This document shows positions 16,858 to 25,891 of a DNA stretch of 64,000 bases, piece by piece. The notes under the pieces are model-generated. The model searched no databases. It was not told the DNA's origin and worked only from the letters and a program-made list of their open reading frames with translations. The stretch's first letter is position 1; the number at the start of each line of letters is the position of its first letter. A program made the translations under genes and the position numbers. This DNA is from SHZL01 sp031362985 (lineage in GTDB: Bacteria; Pseudomonadota; Gammaproteobacteria; Xanthomonadales; SZUA-36): the NCBI GenBank assembly GCA_031362985.1, contig JANLTO010000157.1, forward strand, positions 36,086 through 100,085. The letters run 5' to 3'.

Positions 16858-17301
16858 ATGCGGCTAAATGACGTTAACATCAAGTATCTTTTCACGAGCC
16901 TGCTGATAATTGGCTGGGTAGCCGCTTATTTAACCTTGCCCTACCAGTCACGCCTGGACGGTCCATTCGATGCACAACCGTTTGGTTTCGCAGTAAGTGG
17001 TCTTCCGCTGATCTCAAAAACGAATTTGCAGGTATTCGGATACAACGTGTATGTGCTGGAATCCCACGAAAACGTCGGCCCAGCCCCGGGCACGGTTTTT
17101 GTGCTCAAGAACACTTCTGGAGAGGTGCTGTGGACCCGGCTGGGTGCCCCTGAACTTGGCATCATCCGACTGGAAGAGAAATCGGCCCGATGGTTCCTCC
17201 CGGGAGGTTGGGTGATCCGCCTGAAGCCGGAATACACGGGAAGTGGCGAGATGTATGTGTCCCCCTTTGGGCAGTTCCGGTTCTTCTTCCATCGCTGGTA
17301 A
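16858..17301 (+). CDS. Membrane-anchored protein of unknown function
   Basis: This 147-residue protein begins with one hydrophobic segment (YLFTSLLIIGWVAAYLTL), followed by a soluble domain with several Gly-rich beta strands (VFVLKNTSGEVLWTRLG, GGWVIRLKPEYTGSGEM). The helix may be an anchor or uncleaved signal. Similarity to a known family is not apparent. CAGGGA at 16848-16853 precedes the ATG at a suitable distance. It stands alone between the MoaD-like gene and the cupin gene. Confidence 0.65.
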   Translation: MRLNDVNIKYLFTSLLIIGWVAAYLTLPYQSRLDGPFDAQPFGFAVSGLPLISKTNLQVFGYNVYVLESHENVGPAPGTVFVLKNTSGEVLWTRLGAPELGIIRLEEKSARWFLPGGWVIRLKPEYTGSGEMYVSPFGQFRFFFHRW

Positions 17302-17355
17302 AAAATCCTGCTTACGGCGCTATACTCTTTGTCCCCACAGCAAAAGAGGCCGAAC

Positions 17356-17850
17356 ATGCCCACTCCGTCCAATCCTGGAAAATCGAATCCCGTAGCACTA
17401 CCCGCGCTCGATATATCTCCACAGCTAAAGAAAACCGGATATCCAGAGCCGTTTGCAACCCGCGTCGCGGGGCGCGAAAAGAGAAGGCTTGGTAATCACT
17501 TTGGCCTGACAAACTACGGCATCAACCTGTGCCGTATTGATCCGGGTTCCGTTTCCTCCATGCGGCATTCCCACTCCGCACAGGATGAATTCGTTTACAT
17601 TTTGGAAGGCTCGCCCACACTGGTGACCAACGCCGGCGCGACCATCCTGTCCGCAGGAATGTGTGCCGGATTCAAGGCAGGCAGCGGCGATGCGCACCAC
17701 CTGCACAATGACTCCACCGAAGCAGTTTGGTATCTGGAAATTGGTGACCGCTCAGCAGGCGACCTGGTTGAGTACCCCGACGATGACCTGGCATTGCACG
17801 AGGATCACGAGAGTTTTGTGTACACGCACAAGAACGGCGACTCGTACTGA
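17356..17850 (+). CDS. Cupin-domain protein
   Basis: The ATG at 17356 has AGAGG seven bases upstream and gives 164 residues. The cupin motifs are present: motif 1 as SMRHSHSAQDEFVYILEGSPTLV (metal ligands His, His, Glu) and motif 2 as AHHLHNDSTEAVWYLEIGDR. This is the Cupin_2 type of small metal-binding barrel, with functions ranging from isomerase to sugar or small-molecule binding. The stop codon lies 13 bases before the acetyltransferase start, so they may form an operon. A possible -10 box (TATACT, 17321-17326) lies upstream. Confidence 0.8.
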   Translation: MPTPSNPGKSNPVALPALDISPQLKKTGYPEPFATRVAGREKRRLGNHFGLTNYGINLCRIDPGSVSSMRHSHSAQDEFVYILEGSPTLVTNAGATILSAGMCAGFKAGSGDAHHLHNDSTEAVWYLEIGDRSAGDLVEYPDDDLALHEDHESFVYTHKNGDSY

Positions 17851-17863
17851 GCTTCATCCCGCC

Positions 17864-18610
17864 GTGAATCACGAGTTGAATCATTTGAACCAGCCGATTG
17901 GCGCCATCGTGCCAAATTGGAAGGCGCCACCCCACCCGCCGCATACGACCCTGGAAGGGCGTTTTTGTTACCTGGAACCACTCGACCCATTGCGCCATGC
18001 CGCCAGTCTTTTCGCCGCCAACGCCCTGGATGTCCACGGCAGTAACTGGACCTACCTGGCCTATGGGCCATTCGATACCCTGGCCTCTTACCGGTCCTGG
18101 ATTGAACAGGGCTGCTGTGGCACGGACCCGCAGTTTTATGCCATCGTCGATCGGGCAAAAGGCACAGCCGTAGGGGTCGCGAGTTACCTGCGCATCAGCC
18201 CCGCCAGCGGTTCCATCGAGGTAGGCCACATCAACTATTCACCACTGTTGCAGCGCACGCCGGCCGCCACCGAGGCCATGTACCTGATGATGCAATACGC
18301 GTTTGATCTCGGTTATCGGCGCTACGAGTGGAAATGCAATGCCCTGAACGCCCCGTCCCGTCTGGCTGCCCAACGTCTTGGCCTGTCTTTTGAGGGAATT
18401 TTTCGGCAGGCCCTAATCGCCAAGGACCGCAACCGGGACACTGCATGGTATGCTGCTATCGACCGCGAATGGCCTGAGCTCAGGGCGGCGTTTTTGCGGT
18501 GGCTTAGCCCTGCAAACTTTGACGACGAGGGCAGGCAACGGGACCGCCTTTCTGCGCTAACGGCGCTGGTCCTTAAGCAGAACAGTACCGATAATTCTGA
18601 ATACGAGTGA
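17864..18610 (+). CDS. GNAT-family N-acetyltransferase (RimJ/RimL type)
   Basis: The first plausible start after the cupin gene is the GTG at 17864, giving about 248 residues; its ribosome site is weak, so the start is uncertain. The protein follows the RimJ/RimL plan: TLEGRFCYLEPLDPLRHA at the N-terminus, GVASYLRISPASGSIEVGHINYSP as the central strands, then EAMYLMMQYAFDLGYRRYEWKCNALNAPSRLAAQRLGLSFEGIFR. It should transfer acetyl from acetyl-CoA to an amine, possibly a protein N-terminus or a small molecule. Close relatives are annotated only as GNAT acetyltransferases. Confidence 0.85.
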   Translation: MNHELNHLNQPIGAIVPNWKAPPHPPHTTLEGRFCYLEPLDPLRHAASLFAANALDVHGSNWTYLAYGPFDTLASYRSWIEQGCCGTDPQFYAIVDRAKGTAVGVASYLRISPASGSIEVGHINYSPLLQRTPAATEAMYLMMQYAFDLGYRRYEWKCNALNAPSRLAAQRLGLSFEGIFRQALIAKDRNRDTAWYAAIDREWPELRAAFLRWLSPANFDDEGRQRDRLSALTALVLKQNSTDNSEYE

Positions 18611-18647
18611 GCGCGCGCATGTTTTTTACATCAACCGAGGATTGCCC

Positions 18648-19163
18648 ATGAGAACTCAAATCTATTTGCCAGCTGTAGTGCTATTGTTCCTGGCGAGCTG
18701 CGCTACGACGCACTCGGCAACACAGCCTGAAGCCGGTTATTCAGAAGCGTGCCAGGCCGTTACCGAGCAGGAAATTGCTGCCCTGTTTGATCGCTGGAAC
18801 AACTCCCTGCAAACGGGCGACCCGCATAAGGTAGTTGCCAACTACGCTGAAAAATCCGTGCTGCTGCCTACTGTTTCGAACACACCACGACTCACACCGG
18901 CGGAAAAGGAAGATTACTTCCATCATTTCCTCGTCAACTTGCCCTCGGGAGTGATCAATTCACGCACCATCATGATCGATTGCAATACTGCGCTTGATAC
19001 CGGGTTGTATACCTTCACCATGGCAAAAACAGGCGACGTGGTTGCGGCCCGTTACACCTATACCTATCACTGGGACGGTACACAATGGCTGATCACCAGT
19101 CATCACTCTTCGGCCATGCCGGAAAAAACTGATACGGAAAAAACAGCTACGGAAAAGCACTGA
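18648..19163 (+). CDS. Lipoprotein with SnoaL/CaMKII-association-like domain
   Basis: The ATG at 18648 with GAGG upstream opens a lipoprotein signal (VVLLFLASCATTHS, lipobox LASC), giving about 171 residues. The mature domain (ALFDRWNNSLQTGDPHKVVANYAEKSVLLP ... YTYTYHWDGTQWLITSHHSS) follows the pattern of the DUF4440/SgcJ group within the NTF2-like superfamily. The SgcJ/EcaC name is often attached without biochemical support. It probably binds a small hydrophobic molecule or is a structural subunit. The C-terminus ends in a short repeated KTDTEKTATEK tail. Confidence 0.8.
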   Translation: MRTQIYLPAVVLLFLASCATTHSATQPEAGYSEACQAVTEQEIAALFDRWNNSLQTGDPHKVVANYAEKSVLLPTVSNTPRLTPAEKEDYFHHFLVNLPSGVINSRTIMIDCNTALDTGLYTFTMAKTGDVVAARYTYTYHWDGTQWLITSHHSSAMPEKTDTEKTATEKH

Positions 19164-19198
19164 TAGCGCAACAGCTGTAGCTGCATCATTAACAACCG

Positions 19199-20035
19199 AT
19201 GCTCAGTTATCGTCACTCGTTTCATGCTGGAAATTTTGCAGATGTCATCAAGCACATCGTGCTGGTCGAAATTCTCCAGCACCTGTGCCGCAAGGACGCG
19301 CCGTTTGATTACATCGATACCCATGCCGGCGCGGGGCTATTCGATCTTGCCTCGGAGCCGGCTAACAAGCTTCAGGAATTCAAGGGCGGCATAGCAAAAC
19401 TGTCACCACCTGAGTGGCCAGAGCTAGCTGCGTATTTCGCGCTGCTGAAAGGATACAACTCTCCGGGCAAACTGGAGCACTACCCTGGCTCACCACTGAT
19501 TGCGCAACATTTCCTGCGCGCCAAAGACCGGGCGTGGTTGTTTGAATTGCACCCGGCGGATTTCGTAATCCTGGACAACAGTATTGCCGGTGACCGGAGG
19601 ATAAAAGCGGTCCAGGAAGATGGTTTTAATGGACTGCTGCGTCTGGTGCCACCCGTGTCGCGGCGCGCGCTGGTGCTGATGGATCCAGCGTTTGAGGTGA
19701 AAGATGATTATTTGCAGGTGGTAGTCAGCTGCACTCGTGCATGGAAGAAATTTGCCACGGGCATTTATGCCATCTGGTACCCGGTGGTGGATCGGGAGCG
19801 AAGCGACGAGCTTGAGAGTCGTTTTGTCAACAGCGGCATGCGCAACATTCAACGCTTTGAGTTGGGGCTTACTGCAGATACCGATGCGCGGGGCCTGACT
19901 GCAGCCGGCATGATCGTGATCAATCCGCCGTGGACCTTGATGGACAGGATGACTGCGCTCCTGCCCAGGCTGGTGGCCGCGCTGGGCCGGGACGACGGCG
20001 CGTTTTTCAGGGCAGATACCCTGGTGGAAGAGTAG
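19199..20035 (+). CDS. rlmJ: 23S rRNA (adenine(2030)-N6)-methyltransferase RlmJ
   Basis: The 278-residue protein starts with the highly characteristic MLSYRHSFHAGNFADVIKH and YIDTHAGAGLFDL, the SAM-binding part of RlmJ. The enzyme methylates N6 of A2030 in 23S rRNA. The catalytic motif IV, usually DPPY/F in N6-adenine methyltransferases, reads MDPAFEVKDDY here, with Ala for the second Pro. Length matches the family (about 280). The gene is monocistronic and followed by a palindrome and a tandem-repeat block. Confidence 0.92.
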   Translation: MLSYRHSFHAGNFADVIKHIVLVEILQHLCRKDAPFDYIDTHAGAGLFDLASEPANKLQEFKGGIAKLSPPEWPELAAYFALLKGYNSPGKLEHYPGSPLIAQHFLRAKDRAWLFELHPADFVILDNSIAGDRRIKAVQEDGFNGLLRLVPPVSRRALVLMDPAFEVKDDYLQVVVSCTRAWKKFATGIYAIWYPVVDRERSDELESRFVNSGMRNIQRFELGLTADTDARGLTAAGMIVINPPWTLMDRMTALLPRLVAALGRDDGAFFRADTLVEE

Positions 20036-20079
20036 TTGGCTCGTCACGCCGGACCACGATCCGGCATCCGTAGCGGTTC

Positions 20080-20105
20080 TGGACCCCGGGTCAAGCCCGG
20101 GGTGA
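20080..20105. repeat. REP-like palindrome
   Basis: CCCCGGG-TCAAG-CCCGGGG lies just after rlmJ and forms a strong hairpin. It resembles the dispersed 'ccgggtcaagcccgggg' type palindromes found in many proteobacterial genomes. It forms the left end of the satellite block that follows. Confidence 0.6.
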
Positions 20106-20269
20106 CGGGTGTGAAATTAGCCCGGGGTGACGGGTGTGAAATTAGCCCGGGGTGACGGGTGTGAAATTAGCCCGGGATGACGGGTGCAAAACTAGCCCGG
20201 GGTGACGAATATGACCCTAACCCGGGGCTGCGAATATGACCTTAGCCCGGGGTGACGTGATAATGGCTA
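20095..20269. repeat. 25-bp tandem repeat, seven units
   Basis: Units begin at 20095, 20120, 20145, 20170, 20195, 20220 and 20245, an exact 25-base period. The core GCCCGGGGTGACG starts each one, followed by a spacer such as GGTGTGAAATTA. Units 1-3 are identical; units 4-7 diverge progressively. The block lies between the rlmJ stop and the stop of the convergent TonB receptor gene, and carries no coding frame. It looks like local amplification of the palindrome arm at its left edge. Confidence 0.9.
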
Positions 20270-20273
20270 TCAA

Positions 20274-22742
20274 CTAATCGCCGAAGTGTTGAATCCAGCG
20301 AATACCGAACTGCCGCGGCGTATTGACCGTGACCCTGGACCTGCCCCAGTAATAGTCAAATTCATACGGATTGGCAAACAGCGTGGCGCGCTCATCCGTC
20401 AGGTTGCTGACGTACAGTTGCAGGTTCCACGTGGGCGCATCAATGCCAAAACGCAGATCACCAATGTTGTAGGAAGGCTGGAGAATCTGTGGTGACGGGC
20501 CGTCATCCAGGGTCAGTGGCTGGACCTGGTTGACCATATCCCCGGTGTAACTCCATTGCAGCCTCAACCAGGCGCTATTGGCGCTGAGAAAGTTGACGGG
20601 CCAATCGTACTGGACATAAGCTGAACCCTTGAACTGGGGTGAAAGCGGCAGCCGGGAACCGGCGGGAACCACAATGCCGATTTCCACATCTTCCTCCAGC
20701 TTGGCATCCAGCCATGTTGCATTGGCGCCCAAAGTCCAACTCTCGGAAGCGGCCCAATCCATTTGCAGTTCGATACCCTTGGATGAGGCATTACCCACGT
20801 TGGCAACAACTTTCTGCCATGGCTGGCTACAGGTTGGTTCAGGCGGCGCGTTTTCAGAACCGCAGGGCCGGTTGCTCGGATCCACTACTTCAAGCTGGTA
20901 ATCATCCCACTTCATATCGAACAGCGTGAGATTCAGGCGCATCCGCCCATCCATCACGGTGTTCTTGGTGCCAATTTCAAAGTTCTTGAGAATGTCCGAA
21001 TCGTAGGCTACCGGGAAGTAGGGATATTCGCCGCGATTGCGGTTGGTGCCGCCGGGCCGGAATCCCTCTGAGTACAGGGCGTAGAGCATATTGTCTTCGG
21101 TGATCTGGTAGCTCAGGCTGAATTTTGGTACTCCGGAGCTTTCATTGCTCGATGGTGCGGAGACACCAGCATCTGTCAGGTTGTAGGCCGGCTGGTCGAC
21201 ATAATAAGTTTTGTTCATTTTGCGATTGAAATGACGGTAGCCGGCAGTCAAATCCACCTGGTCCGTGATATGCCAGGTAATTTCGCCAAAAACTGCCCAC
21301 TGCTTCCAATCCGTGTCATCTTTTGAAAGCCATGACAGGTTCTGGGGGTCCACAGTGGGTATGGGATTGCCGCGGTCTATCAACCGCCCGGCAAGGTAGT
21401 TGGCCATCGATTGGGATTCATTAAATCCATCGGCAAACGTGGTGAACACCCAATCCTCATGCGACTTCTCATAGAAGAAGCCCGCCACCCAGTCTATGGT
21501 CTCACCCTGGTGTAGCAAGCGGAATTCCTGGGACAATTTCCAGTTGTTCTGGGTGTTCTTCATAAAGCCCAGCGGTTCATTGTAGTAATTACCTACCCCG
21601 GCCGGTTGGAAGCAATAGCGGCTGTATTGCGCCCAGTTGTAGTACGTACCCGAGTAACAAAACGTGCCGAAATAAGTGGAATACCCAACCGAGGTATCCT
21701 GGGTATATTCCCAATCGCGGGTGAAGTAAGACGTTGCCGACACCAACTCGGCAAAACCCAGATCGCCCTCAAAAGTCAGGGCATATTGCGTCCAGTCCTG
21801 CTTGTCGTATTCCTGGTTAGGGTAAAACCTGACTACGTTCAGGTCACCGGCGTATACGGGATCATGTTCGGGGCGGCCATCGGAATCGGTTTTCTGGTAG
21901 ACAAGACCGGCTGTCATGCTCCAGTCATCATTGATCAACCACAGGGACGTTATTCTTCCACCGAAGTAGCTGACGTCGTTGATGTCGTCTTCGAGGACAT
22001 CAGAGTTGTCATGCTGCTCGAAACGCGGTGTGGTGCCCAATACATTGTCAATGAAGCCGCCTTCCTGGGCGCTGAAGCCAACCAGGCGCAATGCAAAGGT
22101 GTCACTGAGCGGTAAATTGACCATGGTGCTGACGTCATAGCTGGGTTCGCCCTCCGGCATGAAAGCCAGGTCGCCATCAATCCAGGCATCAAATGCAGTG
22201 GGGTCAGGCTTATTGGTAATGATGCGCACCACGCCCGCCTGGGCACTGGCTCCAAACAGGGTGCCCTGTGGGCCACTGAGTGCTTCGACCCGCGCGATGT
22301 CCACCAGTCGCGGATTAGGTTGTGCATTGAGCACCAGGGATTGTTCATCCAGATAGATGGCCGAAGAGGGCTCGGAGATGAACGTGCTTTGTGCATCCGC
22401 CACGCCACGGAACACCACCATAGCCGTTCCTGGATTGGCCTCCACAATGTTCATGCTGGGGATGAACCGCACGTAATCAGCCATGCCCTGCAATCCCGCT
22501 TTAAGAATCGTGTCCTGCGATATGGACTGGATACTTTCCGGCACATACTGCAAATTCTCGGTGCGTTTTCGCGCAGTAACCAGCACTTCTTCGAGAATGT
22601 TGACGTCCCCGTTGGTTTCCACATCACCCGACTGGGCCAGTACAGTTCCTGCCGGGGCGACAAGCAATGCGGAAATGGCCAGCGACAGGTTGCTGGGCCA
22701 GATCAAACGCAGTTCCCGCTGTTTTAGATTTTGTTCTGGCAT
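20274..22742 (-). CDS. TonB-dependent outer-membrane receptor
   Basis: The 822-residue protein has a signal peptide (LAISALLVAPAGTVLAQ), a TonB-box region and the plug domain (EEVLVTARKRTENLQYVPESIQSIS ... VVFRGVADAQST ... IARVEALSGPQGTLFGASAQAGVVRIITNKP). The remainder is a beta barrel ending in an aromatic-rich strand (FGIRWIQHFGD). It takes up a large substrate across the outer membrane using TonB energy. The sequence style is that of the many carbohydrate/terpenoid-type receptors of marine gammaproteobacteria and not of a recognisable siderophore receptor. It is alone on its strand; the substrate is unknown. Confidence 0.93.
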   Translation of the reverse strand: MPEQNLKQRELRLIWPSNLSLAISALLVAPAGTVLAQSGDVETNGDVNILEEVLVTARKRTENLQYVPESIQSISQDTILKAGLQGMADYVRFIPSMNIVEANPGTAMVVFRGVADAQSTFISEPSSAIYLDEQSLVLNAQPNPRLVDIARVEALSGPQGTLFGASAQAGVVRIITNKPDPTAFDAWIDGDLAFMPEGEPSYDVSTMVNLPLSDTFALRLVGFSAQEGGFIDNVLGTTPRFEQHDNSDVLEDDINDVSYFGGRITSLWLINDDWSMTAGLVYQKTDSDGRPEHDPVYAGDLNVVRFYPNQEYDKQDWTQYALTFEGDLGFAELVSATSYFTRDWEYTQDTSVGYSTYFGTFCYSGTYYNWAQYSRYCFQPAGVGNYYNEPLGFMKNTQNNWKLSQEFRLLHQGETIDWVAGFFYEKSHEDWVFTTFADGFNESQSMANYLAGRLIDRGNPIPTVDPQNLSWLSKDDTDWKQWAVFGEITWHITDQVDLTAGYRHFNRKMNKTYYVDQPAYNLTDAGVSAPSSNESSGVPKFSLSYQITEDNMLYALYSEGFRPGGTNRNRGEYPYFPVAYDSDILKNFEIGTKNTVMDGRMRLNLTLFDMKWDDYQLEVVDPSNRPCGSENAPPEPTCSQPWQKVVANVGNASSKGIELQMDWAASESWTLGANATWLDAKLEEDVEIGIVVPAGSRLPLSPQFKGSAYVQYDWPVNFLSANSAWLRLQWSYTGDMVNQVQPLTLDDGPSPQILQPSYNIGDLRFGIDAPTWNLQLYVSNLTDERATLFANPYEFDYYWGRSRVTVNTPRQFGIRWIQHFGD

Positions 22743-22853
22743 GTGCGTATCCCCGGAGTAGTGTCTGGAATGGGTATGGCAGGCAGCTGACCTGCATCAG
22801 GCGATGATAAAACGCAGCTTGACTAATTACAAACTTTTAACATCGTGCCAGGG

Positions 22854-24983
22854 TCAGGCCGTATGCCGGCGCAGGCCGGCGGGCCGGTCCTGCTCGGGCA
22901 GTTGTAACAGCAAGGGTTCCAGCGTTTCGATCAACTCTCCCAGGTGCGCTTCGTAATTGCGCCAGAAGTTCACGGAACTGCTGTACATCGGCTGCCGCAC
23001 CTGCTCTGAACTGGCCGTGTTCACTGCCCGGTCCGTTTCGTAGAAACGCATACACTGGTCCTCCCACGGCAGGCCGAGGTAGTCCAGGATGCGCCGGGTT
23101 TGGGCCTCCTGGTCGAACACCATGTGTTCGTAGTGCACGTCCAGAACTTTGCCCGGAAGCACTTCATGCCAGTGATCCATGATGCGCTGGTATTCCAGGT
23201 AGTACTGTCCCAATTCGAACTGGTCGTAAGTAAAAGACTGGCCCTTGAAGAACAACTGTTTGTAACTGCCCAGGCAACTGTCCAGCGGGTGCCGGCGCGC
23301 ATTGATCACTTTTGCATTGGGCAGGATGGCCTGCAGCAAGCCAATGCTGGAGAAATTATTCGGCATCTTATCAATAAAGTATGGCTTGCCGGTGCGATAG
23401 CGCAGGGTGCTTTCCAGGTAGTCTGCGCCCAAGGCAGCAGCCTGTTCACCATCAAGGTCCAACACGGCTTCAGGATATTCCGGGAGCCGCTGGTCCTTGC
23501 CCATGCTCTTGCCCACGTTTTGGCCCACGTTCTGGCCCACGTTCTGGCCCACGTTCTTTCCCGGGCTCTCCCCCGTGATGGTATTTGGGCCTTGCTTGCC
23601 GCCGCGCTGGTTCAGTTTGCCCACTATGCGGCCAAGGTCAGGCAACTCCATGGTGCCTTCCACCATGCTGTGACTGGCCAGAATTTGCTCGATCAGGGTG
23701 GAGCCGGAGCGCGGCAAGCCAACCACCAGTATTGGCGCGCGGCCGGGGTTTCCGAAGCCTTCGCGTTGGGCAAAGAATTCCCTTGAAAACACGCTGATGA
23801 TGCGGTCGTGTACGACCTGGGTCTGCACCGGGTCATAGACCTCGTGCTTGCGCCGCAGCTCATTGCCACGCAGGTAGTACTCAAATGCCTGGTCATATTC
23901 GGCTTCATTCTCGTGATGCTTGCCCAGTGACAAAAGAAAATTCACTTTGGGTTCATCGGGCAGGTCTTGCTCCCCAATCATGTGGGTCATGACCTGCACT
24001 TCCGCGGCATCGAACTCGAACGTTTTGAGGTTGGCCAGGCTCCAGTAGGCTTCGCCGAAGGCTGGATGAGCACGGATGCATTGCCGGTAGGCTGCAATGG
24101 ATTCCTGCTGGCGGCCAATGGTCTTCAGTACATGGCCCATACCCGCCAGCGCGCCAATGTTGTTGGGGCTCAAATCCAGGGCCTGCCGGTAGGCTGCCAG
24201 GGAATCTTCATGACGCTGCGCCCTGGTCAGGACATTTCCCCGCATGACATACGAGTGCACCAGCCTGGGGTCGATGTCGATGGCGCGCTGGATGTTTTGC
24301 AGAGCTTCATCGTAGCGGTCCTGCTTAAGATCCACGTTGGCCAAATCATTCCAGCCCATGGCGAAACCCGGCGCGAGGTCTACCGCGCGCCGCAACAGGC
24401 GCCGTGCCGCCTTGAAATGACTCACCTCCAGCGCGATATTCCCCAGCATGCGCAAGGCTTTTTCGTCATTCGGATCCTTGGCCAGCAACTCCCTTAACAG
24501 TTTTTCCGCATCTTCCATGCGCCCTTCCAGCTGCGCCCGCTCTGCCCTGGCCAGGGTGGCCTTGCGCGGATCAAGCCGCAGTGCCTGTGTCACTTCCTGC
24601 TCTGACTCCTCGCCGCGATCCGCTTCCATCAATGCGCGCGCGAGTGCCATGCGTGTTTTCGAGCGCTCAGGCGCTGCTGCGACAGCTTGCTCCAGGTAAC
24701 CGACCGCTTCGGCAGGTAATCCCAAAGCCAGCTGTGCCAGGCCCATACCCTCCAGAGCGCGGGGAAAATCGGAATGCTTCTCCAAAACCCCCTGGTACCA
24801 TTCCCGGGCGTCGCCAGGGTTACGCTGCTGCAGGCAAATTTCGCCGAGCAGGCAGCAGATATTCGGATCCTCGCGGAATGCGGGCGAACTGCGCAGGCAA
24901 ACGGCTTCTGCTTCCTGCACCTGGCCGGCCTTAACCAGAGCCTGGGCACGGTCGTACAGCGCCTTGATCTCCTGGCTGTTCAT
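22854..24983 (-). CDS. TPR-containing sulfotransferase family protein
   Basis: The 709-residue protein starts with about ten TPR units (residues 1-370), including DLANVDLKQDRYDEALQNIQRAIDIDPRLVHSYVMRGNVL, and ends in a sulfotransferase domain with the PAPS 5'-phosphosulfate loop VVGLPRSGSTLIEQILASH near residue 422. A short insertion near residues 475-495 (GKNVGQNVGQNVGQNVGKSMGK) comes from five tandem 12-base units at 23499-23558. The protein has no signal peptide. Its start overlaps the stop of the MetF-like gene by 4 bases, so they are co-translated. The acceptor molecule is unknown. Confidence 0.88.
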   Translation of the reverse strand: MNSQEIKALYDRAQALVKAGQVQEAEAVCLRSSPAFREDPNICCLLGEICLQQRNPGDAREWYQGVLEKHSDFPRALEGMGLAQLALGLPAEAVGYLEQAVAAAPERSKTRMALARALMEADRGEESEQEVTQALRLDPRKATLARAERAQLEGRMEDAEKLLRELLAKDPNDEKALRMLGNIALEVSHFKAARRLLRRAVDLAPGFAMGWNDLANVDLKQDRYDEALQNIQRAIDIDPRLVHSYVMRGNVLTRAQRHEDSLAAYRQALDLSPNNIGALAGMGHVLKTIGRQQESIAAYRQCIRAHPAFGEAYWSLANLKTFEFDAAEVQVMTHMIGEQDLPDEPKVNFLLSLGKHHENEAEYDQAFEYYLRGNELRRKHEVYDPVQTQVVHDRIISVFSREFFAQREGFGNPGRAPILVVGLPRSGSTLIEQILASHSMVEGTMELPDLGRIVGKLNQRGGKQGPNTITGESPGKNVGQNVGQNVGQNVGKSMGKDQRLPEYPEAVLDLDGEQAAALGADYLESTLRYRTGKPYFIDKMPNNFSSIGLLQAILPNAKVINARRHPLDSCLGSYKQLFFKGQSFTYDQFELGQYYLEYQRIMDHWHEVLPGKVLDVHYEHMVFDQEAQTRRILDYLGLPWEDQCMRFYETDRAVNTASSEQVRQPMYSSSVNFWRNYEAHLGELIETLEPLLLQLPEQDRPAGLRRHTA
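23499..23558. repeat. 12-bp in-frame tandem repeat, five units
   Basis: Units begin at 23499, 23511, 23523, 23535 and 23547 with core GCCCACGTTCTG; the first unit (GCCCATGCTCTT) is degenerate and the two central units are identical. It encodes the VGQN-type repeat of the sulfotransferase and keeps the frame when units are gained or lost. Confidence 0.88.
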
Positions 24984-25855
24984 CGCAAGCCCGACTCCCT
25001 GATTGCATCCCGTAGCAGCTCCGGACTTCCGGTGGTCATCAGGTTCACTCCGGAAACGCCCGGTATCCGGGAAATTTCCTGCATCAGTTCAGCACAAATG
25101 GCCACGCCCTCGCGTGCCGGATCTATAGCATGCTCGAGGCGGGCGATTACCGACCTCGGAATGCGTGAATCGATAAGGTTCTTTTTTAACCACCTTGCGG
25201 TTACTGCGGAAGGCAGTGGCGTGAGGGAAACGAATACAGAATACTTCCAGGTCATGCGTGTTTCCACCATGTGCAGCATATAGCGCCGCAGGACATCCAG
25301 GTTGAAACACAGCTGGGTCTGCAGGAAGCGGGCGCCGGCTGCAAAACGCTTGTTTAGTGACTCTGCTTCCCAGTCGCGCTCGGGCCGAAACGCCCTTGCA
25401 CCGGCGCCAATGAAAAATTCATCGGGCGCTGACCCGCCACTTGCCTCACCCGGTTGGGCGGCCATTTTCACCAGTTCAAGCCCGGACACGTCATATACCG
25501 GAGTAGCCGGCACCGGGTGTTCCTTGGGGGCTTTATGGCCGCGCATGAGCAGCAGGCTGCTTACCCCGAGCGCCCGCAAACCCAGCAACTCGGACTGCAG
25601 AGCAATGCGGTTGCGGTCACGGCAGCTCAGGATGGCGATGGGATCAATGCCGTGCCGGAGCATCAGGGCAGCGGCCGACAGCGCCGACATCTGCACCCAG
25701 GCCCAGGGGTTATCGGTAACCTGCAGGGCATCGACATACGGGCCCAGCAAATCAGCCTGGCGGGCCACGTCATCTTCGCCCGAACTGCTGTTCAGGGTGA
25801 GGTCGGCCGTGACGGTGAAGCGCTGGCTTTGTGCTGCTTGCGCGAAAGTCCGCAT
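24980..25855 (-). CDS. Methylenetetrahydrofolate reductase-family protein
   Basis: The ATG at 25855 gives about 291 residues (GTG one codon earlier is possible). The single TIM-barrel domain has the family features: SCRDRNRIALQSELLGLRALGVSSLLLMRGH in the middle, then FIGAGARAFRPERDWEAESLNKRFAAGARFLQTQLCFN and GVSGVNLMTTGS near the end. MetF converts 5,10-methylene- and 5-methyl-tetrahydrofolate using FAD and NADH. Here it lies 37 bases downstream of a Rieske oxygenase gene and overlaps the following sulfotransferase gene by 4 bases. That context favours a role in handling one-carbon units released by demethylation over general methionine synthesis. Confidence 0.85.
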   Translation of the reverse strand: MRTFAQAAQSQRFTVTADLTLNSSSGEDDVARQADLLGPYVDALQVTDNPWAWVQMSALSAAALMLRHGIDPIAILSCRDRNRIALQSELLGLRALGVSSLLLMRGHKAPKEHPVPATPVYDVSGLELVKMAAQPGEASGGSAPDEFFIGAGARAFRPERDWEAESLNKRFAAGARFLQTQLCFNLDVLRRYMLHMVETRMTWKYSVFVSLTPLPSAVTARWLKKNLIDSRIPRSVIARLEHAIDPAREGVAICAELMQEISRIPGVSGVNLMTTGSPELLRDAIRESGLR

Positions 25856-25891
25856 CACGTCATCCAGGCACGGCCGCCATCACCTGCCTGC

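Noticed and set aside
20095..20269. CRISPR array
   Set aside because: The 25-base repeats are contiguous, with no unique spacers and no cas genes nearby.
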